Assembly (NCBI GenBank): GCA_052390415.1
Contig: JBQTGY010000165.1
Location: 1 to 7,842 of the forward strand
Length of the DNA stretch: 7,842 nucleotides
Reading direction: 5' to 3'
From: JANNWF01 sp052390415
GTDB taxonomy: Bacteria > Pseudomonadota > Gammaproteobacteria > Xanthomonadales > Xanthomonadaceae
Shown piece after piece: positions 1 through 4,535 of this stretch (position 1 is the first letter of the stretch; each line of letters starts with the position of its first letter). Both the position numbers and the translations under genes were made by a program. The notes under the pieces were generated by a model. That model searched no databases, was not told the DNA's origin, and saw only the letters and a program-made list of their open reading frames with translations.

Positions 1-62
1 CGAGTCAGGGTTCAGGTCGGTTGTCGCATTTGCGTCGGGCACCCGACCACGGTTTTCGAGCT

Positions 63-347
63 TCAGCCCGCATCCGAGCTACTGGTTGCTAGGAGCTCGA
101 CAGAGGGTTGCCCGGTAATGAGACCAACAACAGAAATATCTTCGTCAACGCTGGGCCAGTGAATACCTTGACCATCGCCCAGCAACTCGTAATTCGCTCG
201 CTCAGATGAAGTAGCTTGAGCGAGGCGCGGGAACCAGACGATGGGAACAGATATCCATCGACCGTCCGTCAGAGAGACCCGCAATTCGTCGTCCGAACAC
301 TCAACCGCCATGGCACGTGGCGCGAAGTTAAGCACCAAAGAATTCAT
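63..347 (-). CDS. DUF2442 domain protein, second gene of a DUF4160/DUF2442 pair
   Basis: This 94-residue protein matches the DUF2442 family, whose known member is the N-terminal domain of Nitrosomonas NE0471. The visible family signature is a strand-rich N-terminus with a DGR motif at 28-30, then SVP and WFPRL (38-42), GIHWP (61-65) and DEDISV (68-73). Length is normal for a single-domain member and no DNA-binding domain is fused to it. The start at 347 is supported by a GGAGG ribosome site six bases upstream. Its first 20 bases overlap the end of the DUF4160 gene in another frame, which points to coupled translation. The molecular function of DUF2442 is not established. The pairing with DUF4160 recurs in many bacteria and has been suggested to be toxin-antitoxin-like, but that is a guess from context. 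The family call is firm; the role is unknown. Confidence 0.9.
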   Translation of the reverse strand: MNSLVLNFAPRAMAVECSDDELRVSLTDGRWISVPIVWFPRLAQATSSERANYELLGDGQGIHWPSVDEDISVVGLITGQPSVELLATSSSDAG

Positions 348-564
348 CCCAAGCCTCCACTAGAGCCTGTTGATTGGCTTCGACCATGCCACGAAGCTTA
401 CTTAGCTCTTGGGCAGGGAACCCGACACTGCTCGCCAGCGACACTGGCTTAAGCCAGAACTTTGCCAGCAATTTTTCGCGCTGGATGTGAATGTGCCGCG
501 GCTCGCCGTTCTCGTTCGCGTAGAAGAAGAAACGATAAGCAGCGATGCGAAGGACTGTTGGCAT
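328..564 (-). CDS. DUF4160 domain protein, first gene of a DUF4160/DUF2442 pair
   Basis: This 78-residue protein is a typical full-length DUF4160 member. It begins MPTVLRI and carries the core RFFFY (11-15), EPRHIHI (21-27) with conserved His24 and His26, AKFWL (34-38), and a helical C-terminal half ending WDEFFG (72-77). The family is small, cytosolic and uncharacterised; the His-x-His pair could bind metal or be catalytic, but this is unproven. The start at 564 gives the usual family N-terminus even though no good ribosome site precedes it. Its 3' end overlaps the DUF2442 start by 20 bases, so the two form one expression unit. DNA here is near 50% GC by hand count of 121-180, lower than ftsK, which fits acquired DNA. 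A toxin-antitoxin-like role is possible but not shown. Confidence 0.9.
   Translation of the reverse strand: MPTVLRIAAYRFFFYANENGEPRHIHIQREKLLAKFWLKPVSLASSVGFPAQELSKLRGMVEANQQALVEAWDEFFGA
354..358 (-). promoter_or_regulatory. Ribosome binding site of the DUF2442 gene
   Basis: The minus strand reads GGAGG, followed by six bases and ATG. It lies inside the coding end of the DUF4160 gene and fixes the DUF2442 start at 347. It is the best Shine-Dalgarno match I saw in the window, while the gene upstream (DUF4160) has no clear one. Confidence 0.75.
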
Positions 565-710
565 AGCGATTCGAGTATGCCTGAATGTCCAAGGCTAAAA
601 TCGCACGTGTCGCGACCGGAAATCGAGTAGCAAGAGCCTGCCCCAATAGGCAGCGATTGCGCTGGGGTCAAAGTCTGTCAGTCGACGCCAAGGACTTGGT
701 CTGTGCACCT

Positions 711-731
711 CAGTCCCGAGTCCCCAGTCCC
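711..731. repeat. Heptad tandem repeat, three units
   Basis: Three back-to-back 7-base units read CAGTCCC, GAGTCCC and CAGTCCC on the plus strand. They start about ten bases beyond the infA stop, in the otherwise featureless 565-741 gap. Degenerate GGGACTS heptads of this type are common intergenic matter in Xanthomonadales. Related units occur at 1845-1872 and 4294-4318. They do not form a convincing terminator for infA. Confidence 0.7.
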
Positions 732-741
732 GGCTCTTGAC

Positions 742-960
742 TCACTTCATCCGATAAGTAATCCGACCCTTGGTCAGGTCGTAAGGCGTCATTTCCACCT
801 TGACCTTGTCGCCGGTGAGGATGCGGATGTAGTTCTTGCGCATGCGGCCGGAGATGTGGGCGGTTACGACGTGGCCGTTTTCCAGGATCACGCGAAACAT
901 GGTGTTGGGCAGGGTCTCTTGCACCGTGCCTTCCATTTCAATTGAGTCGTCTTTGGACAT
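742..960 (-). CDS. infA: Translation initiation factor IF-1
   Basis: IF-1 binds the A site of the 30S ribosomal subunit, cooperates with IF-2 and IF-3, and helps select initiator tRNA. The product is 72 residues, the standard length, and consists of one S1-like OB-fold domain. It has the classic start MSKDDSIE, the middle motif HISGRMRKNYIRILTGD (35-51) and the ending TPYDLTKGRITYRMK (58-72). Position 21 is Met and the stretch ILENGHVVTAHI differs mildly from common orthologs, but nothing essential is missing. The start at 960 is unambiguous by homology; the upstream ribosome site (AAAG) is weak. It follows aat after 119 bases, the aat-infA adjacency also seen in enterobacteria. It may have its own promoter in that gap as well as read-through from aat. 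Confidence 0.98.
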   Translation of the reverse strand: MSKDDSIEMEGTVQETLPNTMFRVILENGHVVTAHISGRMRKNYIRILTGDKVKVEMTPYDLTKGRITYRMK

Positions 961-1047
961 TCTTTACGTCTTATGAGCGGTGTTGGTTGGCAGCCGGGGC
1001 TTGCAAACGCGCGGACTTTGAGTGCGGCCGCGTCGATCAAGCCGCGA

Positions 1048-1076
1048 ATTGTGCCACGCATGTGGCGCCGCGTCAG
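1048..1076 (-). promoter_or_regulatory. Possible sigma70-type promoter of infA
   Basis: On the minus strand a CTGACG box (1071-1076) and a CACAAT box (1048-1053) are separated by 17 bases, each matching the consensus at four of six positions. The -35 box begins just after the aat stop codon. Transcription from here would leave a leader of about 80 bases before infA. A GCCAC/GTGGC hairpin (1053-1066) overlaps the spacer. This is a weak, pattern-only call. Confidence 0.28.
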
Positions 1077-1079
1077 TTT

Positions 1080-1814
1080 TCAGGCGAGCTCCTGAGCATG
1101 GATATGATCGAAACGCGAGTGCCATAGGGCTGCTGGTTCAGGCTCAGCGCAGGCTTTGGCGCAAATCGCGACGAAAGTGGCGCGCGGTTGCGGGCGAAAT
1201 CCCAAGGTCGCCAGATGCGCGGATTCGACTTGGCCATCCAGCAAGGCGTAGTTCCATTCGGTGAGTCGACGACACAGGCCAGCGATGGCGACTTGCGAGC
1301 CGCCGCTGTGCAAACTGAACATGCTTTCGCCGAAAAAAATCCGCCCGATCGCCACGCCGTACAGCCCGCCAACCAGGCGGCCATCGCCATCGATCACTTC
1401 GATACTGTGTGCATGACCCAGTCGATGCAAGGCCACGTACGCATCGCGCATCTCGGCGGTAATCCAGGTGCCCACACGACCATGGCGTGGCACGCTGGCG
1501 CAGACGTCGATCACCTGCTCGAAGCAAAAGTCCGCGCGAATCTGCCAATCGCACCGCGCCAGGGATCGAAGCAAACGTCGACTCAGGTGCAGGTCGGTTG
1601 GCGCAATCACCATGCGTGGGTCCGGCGACCACCACAGGATCGGCTCGCCCTCGGAGTACCAGGGAAAGATGCCGTTGCGGTATGCGTTCAGCAGCCGCGT
1701 CGACGACAAATCGCCGCCAAACGCCAACAACCCGTTGGGATCGCAGAGCGCCCGATGACACGGGGGGAATGTTGCGTCGTCAGCCCGATCAAGTTGAGGC
1801 AGGAATATCGGCAT
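1080..1814 (-). CDS. aat: Leucyl/phenylalanyl-tRNA-protein transferase
   Basis: Aat transfers Leu or Phe from aminoacyl-tRNA to the N-terminal Arg or Lys of proteins, marking them for ClpS/ClpAP degradation (the bacterial N-end rule). It is cytosolic. The 244-residue product shows the family landmarks in order: DPNGLLAFGGDLS (25-37), YRNGIFPWYS (45-54), ILWWSPDPRMV (59-69), GTWITAEM (115-122), LVGGLYGVAIGRIFFGESMFS (147-167, the core of the GNAT-like domain) and LLDGQVESAHLATLG (191-205). Many orthologs have Cys where Gly194 stands. I chose the start at 1814 because MPIFLPQL followed by FPP is the normal N-terminus; an in-frame extension to 1880 reads through a heptad repeat. The acyltransferase gene ends seven bases before this start, implying co-transcription, and infA follows. 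Confidence 0.97.
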   Translation of the reverse strand: MPIFLPQLDRADDATFPPCHRALCDPNGLLAFGGDLSSTRLLNAYRNGIFPWYSEGEPILWWSPDPRMVIAPTDLHLSRRLLRSLARCDWQIRADFCFEQVIDVCASVPRHGRVGTWITAEMRDAYVALHRLGHAHSIEVIDGDGRLVGGLYGVAIGRIFFGESMFSLHSGGSQVAIAGLCRRLTEWNYALLDGQVESAHLATLGFRPQPRATFVAICAKACAEPEPAALWHSRFDHIHAQELA

Positions 1815-1821
1815 TGACGCT

Positions 1822-3018
1822 TTATGGCAGATTCCGCGTGTCATCAGTCCCCAGTCCCGAGCCCCGAGCCGCAGACGCAACTGCGTCGACGCGATACGGC
1901 GAATGCTGCATCAGTTGGTCGCGATACGAGTGTTGCCACTGCGCTTCACGTTCCAGTGAATCTTTGATGGCCGCACGGAAACGCGGATCGGCGATGTGGT
2001 GCAGGGAGCGCGTGCGACTGGGCAGGAAACCACGCGCCAGCTTGTGTTCGCCTTGCGCGCCAGGCTCGAAAAGTGTGAGTCCATTGGCAAGGCAATAGTC
2101 GATGCCTTGGTAATAGCAGGTTTCGAAATGCAGGCCGGGAAGCGCCTCCGAACAGCCCCAATAACGCCCGTACAAGGTCGTGCTGGAGCGCAGCAGCAGT
2201 GCGCCGGCAATGGCTTGGCCATGTCGTTCAGCCAGGATCAACAGGAGTTGCTCTGGGATGGTCTGCGCGAGGTGGCGCAGGAAAGCCAATGTCAGCACCG
2301 GCAAGTTGCCCTTCTCGGCGAATGTGGCCAGATAAAAATCGAAGATCGCGGCCAAGTCGGCGTCACTGGCTTGCGAACCAGTCACCTGCCGAAAACGCAC
2401 GCCGGCACGCGCGACCTGCGCGCGTTCCTGACGGATGTTCTTGCGCTTCTTGGCAGTGAGCGCGTCGAGAAAGTCATCGAAGTGTCGCCACGATTTTTCG
2501 CAAGCGGCGGGTGCTCGCCAATGAAACTGCCAGTCGAATCGCTCAAGCCAACCGCGTGCATCAGTGCTGGACTGGTCAAAGGTGATGTGCGCAGATGACC
2601 ATTGACGACGCTGCACTTCTTCCTGCATGGCGAGCATTGCCGCTTCTCGCAATTGCGGAACGTCGATAAGTCCGGTCAACAGTCGTGGGCCAGTCACTGG
2701 CGAATAGGGCACCGCGCACAGCAATTTGGGGTAGTAGTCAATGCCATTGCGCCAGTACGCATCGGCCCAGGCATGATCGAACACAAATTCGCCGTGCGAA
2801 TTGGCCTTGAGGTAACAGGGTGCAACGGCGACAACGCGTGCATCCTCGCGCAAAACCAGATGATGTGGCCGCCAACCATTGCGGGGTGTCAGGCATCCGT
2901 GTTGTTCAAGCCCGAGTAGAAAGGCGTGACTCAGAAACGGGTTGTCATCGGGGCGCAGGGCGTCCCACTGAAAAGAATCTATCTCGGCGATTTGTGGCAC
3001 GAACTGGGCTTGGATCAT
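1822..3018 (-). CDS. FemAB-like/GNAT-family acyltransferase (PF04339 type)
   Basis: The 398-residue product belongs to the family once called DUF482 and annotated as GNAT N-acetyltransferase or peptidoglycan biosynthesis/recognition protein. Visible landmarks are NPFLSHAFLLGLE (26-38), a segment rich in aromatics with HGEFVFDHAWADAYWRNGIDYYPKLL (75-100), VPYSPVTGPRLL (103-114), FDDFLDALTAKKRKNIRQER (180-199), LYGRYWG (282-288), LHFETCYYQGIDY (296-308) and EPGAQGEHKLARGF (318-331). No signal peptide is seen, so it is probably cytosolic. The acyl donor and acceptor are unknown. I chose the ATG at 3018; an upstream in-frame ATG at 3108 lies inside a dispersed repeat and adds 30 unrelated residues. 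The last dozen or so residues are encoded by heptad repeat DNA. The gene is read toward aat, seven bases away. Confidence 0.92.
   Translation of the reverse strand: MIQAQFVPQIAEIDSFQWDALRPDDNPFLSHAFLLGLEQHGCLTPRNGWRPHHLVLREDARVVAVAPCYLKANSHGEFVFDHAWADAYWRNGIDYYPKLLCAVPYSPVTGPRLLTGLIDVPQLREAAMLAMQEEVQRRQWSSAHITFDQSSTDARGWLERFDWQFHWRAPAACEKSWRHFDDFLDALTAKKRKNIRQERAQVARAGVRFRQVTGSQASDADLAAIFDFYLATFAEKGNLPVLTLAFLRHLAQTIPEQLLLILAERHGQAIAGALLLRSSTTLYGRYWGCSEALPGLHFETCYYQGIDYCLANGLTLFEPGAQGEHKLARGFLPSRTRSLHHIADPRFRAAIKDSLEREAQWQHSYRDQLMQHSPYRVDAVASAARGSGLGTDDTRNLP
1845..1872. repeat. Heptad tandem repeat inside the 3' end of the acyltransferase gene
   Basis: Four 7-base units read CAGTCCC, CAGTCCC, GAGCCCC and GAGCCGC on the plus strand. 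A 14-base stretch (1846-1859) is identical to 719-732 in the infA downstream gap. On the minus strand it encodes roughly residues 383-391 (ARGSGLGTD) of the acyltransferase, so here the repeat is coding sequence. Confidence 0.7.
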
Positions 3019-3103
3019 TCCACGAGTTTGCCCTTGGCTGCGTGCGCAAAATGTGCTTCCTGAACTGCGGGTGGCAGTCGGCCGCTGGCAATCCTGCTCA
3101 GCC

Positions 3104-3190
3104 GTCATTCCCGCGAAAGCGGGAATCCAATGGCGCAGAAGCCACGTCCGGAGTTATTGGGCACTGGATCCCCGCCTGCGCGGGGATGAC
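3104..3190. repeat. Palindromic dispersed repeat with 26-base terminal inverted repeats
   Basis: The ends 3104-3129 and 3165-3190 are inverted copies agreeing at 22 of 26 positions, both beginning GTCAT. Each arm folds into its own perfect 8-bp hairpin: 3107-3114 with 3119-3126 (GAAA loop), and 3168-3175 with 3180-3187 (CTGC loop). In one shadow frame it translates as SFPRKRES and WIPACAGMT, well-known artefact peptides of a repeat widespread in proteobacterial genomes. It fills most of the 3019-3234 gap after trxB. No transposase is present, so if mobile it would be non-autonomous. It may act as a weak terminator or RNA stabiliser between trxB and the acyltransferase; there is no T-run for a standard terminator. 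Confidence 0.85.
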
Positions 3191-3234
3191 AAGCCAGTTG
3201 CGGCAATCATCAGCCACCCTTGATTGCTCGCCGT

Positions 3235-4194
3235 TCAGCGCCCGCCTTGCACATCCAGAAACCGCTCCGCATCCAGCGCCGCCATGCAGCCAAAGCCCGC
3301 TGAAGTGACGGCCTGTCGGTAAATCTGATCGGCCACATCGCCGGCCGCGAACACGCCTGGCACCGAGGTCGCCGTGGCATCTCCATCGATACCGGAGCGG
3401 ATCCGAATGTATCCGTTCTTCATCTCCAACTGGCCCTCGAACAGGCTGGTATTGGGCGTGTGGCCGATGGCGACGAAGAAACCCTGCAGCGGAATTTCAC
3501 GACTGCTGTTGTCCTTCAGCGAACGCACGCGCATGCCGGTGACGCCAGTCTCATCGCCGAGCACTTCGTCGACGGCGTGTTCCCAAATGAGGTCGATCTT
3601 GCCGCTCTCGACCTTTGCGAACAATTTGTCCTGCATGATTTTTTCCGCGCGCAAACGGTCACGGCGGTGCACCAAAGTGACCTTCTTGGCGATGTTGGAC
3701 AGATACAGCGCTTCTTCCACTGCGGTATTGCCACCGCCGATCACCGCGACCTCCTGATCACGAAAGAAGAACCCGTCGCAGGTGGCGCAGGCGGAAACGC
3801 CCTTGCCCATGAAGCGCTGTTCGGATTCGATGCCCAAATACTTGGCGGTCGCGCCGGTGGCGATAATCAAGGCGTCAGCGCTGTATTCGCCGTTGTCGCC
3901 CTTGAGCTTGAACGGCCGTTTGGAGAGATCTACCTCGTTGATGTGATCAAAGATGATCTCGGTTTCGAAGCGTTCCGCGTGCGCCTGCATGCGCGCCATC
4001 AAATCCGGCCCCATCAGGCCGTGCGCATCGCCGGGCCAGTTGTCCACTTCGGTCGTCGTCATCAGCTGGCCGCCTTGCTGCATGCCAGTGACCAGTACAG
4101 GCTTCAGATTGGCGCGCGCAGCATATACGGCGGCGGCGTAACCGGCCGGGCCGGAACCGAGGATCAACAGGTGGCAGTGTTTGGTTGTGCTCAT
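3235..4194 (-). CDS. trxB: Thioredoxin reductase (NADPH)
   Basis: TrxB passes electrons from NADPH through FAD and a redox disulfide to thioredoxin, keeping cytosolic proteins reduced. The 319-residue product has normal length for the low-molecular-weight bacterial form. It shows the FAD-binding GSGPAG (13-18), the GGQLMTTTEVDNWPG region (41-55), the ATG motif (112-114), the active-site CATC at Cys136-Cys139 followed by Asp140, the NADPH-binding GGGNTA (153-158) with HRRDRLRA (176-183), and the C-terminal GD FAD motif in FAAGDVAD (282-289) followed by RQAVTSAGFG. All key residues are present. The start at 4194 gives the expected short leader before the first beta strand; the ribosome site is poor. 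The gene is divergent from ftsK, and no lrp gene lies between them as it does in E. coli. Confidence 0.98.
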   Translation of the reverse strand: MSTTKHCHLLILGSGPAGYAAAVYAARANLKPVLVTGMQQGGQLMTTTEVDNWPGDAHGLMGPDLMARMQAHAERFETEIIFDHINEVDLSKRPFKLKGDNGEYSADALIIATGATAKYLGIESEQRFMGKGVSACATCDGFFFRDQEVAVIGGGNTAVEEALYLSNIAKKVTLVHRRDRLRAEKIMQDKLFAKVESGKIDLIWEHAVDEVLGDETGVTGMRVRSLKDNSSREIPLQGFFVAIGHTPNTSLFEGQLEMKNGYIRIRSGIDGDATATSVPGVFAAGDVADQIYRQAVTSAGFGCMAALDAERFLDVQGGR

Positions 4195-4260
4195 GGGTGG
4201 CGTGATCTGAGTTGGTTGTTAGGCAAAGGTGCATGGGTGACCGCAGCGCGTCCTGTTCAA

Positions 4261-4365
4261 GCCCCGCTCCCTTCGGGAGAGGGGTTGGGGTGAGGGTTCG
4301 GGACTCGGGGCGGACTCGTACCCTCATCCGGCGCTGCGCGCCACCTTCTCCCGGAGGGAGAAGGC
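4261..4365. repeat. Dispersed triple-hairpin intergenic repeat
   Basis: The left hairpin pairs 4262-4271 with 4275-4284 (nine of ten pairs, TTC loop). The right hairpin pairs 4344-4352 with 4356-4364 (nine perfect pairs, GGA loop). A small GGCGC/GCGCC hairpin (4330-4342) lies before the right one. Inner arms TGAGGGT (4291-4297) and ACCCTCA (4320-4326) are also complementary, so the whole element can close on itself. Shadow frames give LTPTPLPKGAG and PSGRRWRAAPDEG, peptides typical of a repeat scattered through many proteobacterial genomes. Heptad-like GGACTCG units (4301-4307, 4312-4318) sit in its middle. Confidence 0.8.
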
Positions 4366-4448
4366 AAGTGCACGTCGCGAATTGCGAAGGATCGAAGGTG
4401 GTCAGGATGCGGGGTCCATGGGTCCGATTCAAGGTCGGCACATGCGGT

Positions 4449-4468
4449 GTCTGTGTTCGTACACGGAC
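4449..4468. promoter_or_regulatory. Imperfect palindrome upstream of ftsK, possible LexA-type operator
   Basis: The 20 bases match their own reverse complement at 16 positions, with core GTGT-TCGT-ACAC. Within it 4451-4466 reads CTGT, eight bases, ACGG, one base from the gammaproteobacterial LexA consensus CTGT-N8-ACAG. It lies about 40 bases upstream of the TATAAT box. E. coli ftsK is known to be SOS-inducible, which makes the reading plausible. Xanthomonads often use other LexA sites, so the identity of the regulator is open. Confidence 0.35.
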
Positions 4469-4509
4469 GAGCATCAAAACCAGAAAAAGTGCCCAACCCG
4501 ATAACCCCA

Positions 4510-4515
4510 TATAAT
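4510..4515 (+). promoter_or_regulatory. Perfect -10 box (TATAAT) upstream of ftsK
   Basis: A consensus TATAAT lies 20 bases before the ftsK ATG at 4536. No recognisable -35 box is found 16 to 18 bases upstream, so the promoter would need an activator or be weak. The predicted leader would be only about 14 bases if 4536 is the start. Confidence 0.4.
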
Positions 4516-4535
4516 CAGCCACTAAACGCGGCTTC

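Larger units (their letters stand above)
4195..4535. other. Divergent intergenic region between trxB and ftsK
   Basis: These 341 bases contain no credible gene. They hold a structured repeat (4261-4365), a palindrome resembling a LexA box (4449-4468) and a TATAAT box facing ftsK (4510-4515). I saw no convincing promoter facing trxB. Open frames crossing this stretch produce PHPNPSPEGSG-like peptides, a well-known artefact of the repeat. Confidence 0.8.

Noticed and set aside
34..47. GTCGG-GCAC-CCGAC hairpin after the DUF2442 gene as a terminator
   Set aside because: The stem is five pairs and the following minus-strand bases (GCAAATGCG) contain no T-run.
411..914. Two plus-strand KOPS-like octamers (GGGCAGGG at 411-418 and 907-914)
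   Set aside because: One or two matches to GGGNAGGG are expected by chance in this length of GC-rich DNA; no strand bias can be judged from two sites.
1053..1066. GCCAC-GCAT-GTGGC hairpin after aat as a terminator
   Set aside because: The stem is only five pairs and no T-run follows on the minus strand.
1815..1880. N-terminal extension of Aat to ATGs at 1844 or 1880
   Set aside because: The added residues are translated from heptad repeat DNA overlapping the acyltransferase gene; MPIF at 1814 fits the family start. The ATG at 1844 has GGGGA just before it, but with spacing too short for a good ribosome site.
3019..3108. N-terminal extension of the acyltransferase to an ATG at 3108
   Set aside because: The ATG lies in the left arm of the dispersed repeat and the 30 added residues do not resemble the family start.
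3460..4293. Plus-strand open frame of 277 codons opposite trxB
   Set aside because: It is antisense to a complete, well-conserved trxB and then runs into the dispersed repeat; its translation resembles no family I know and has shadow-type composition.
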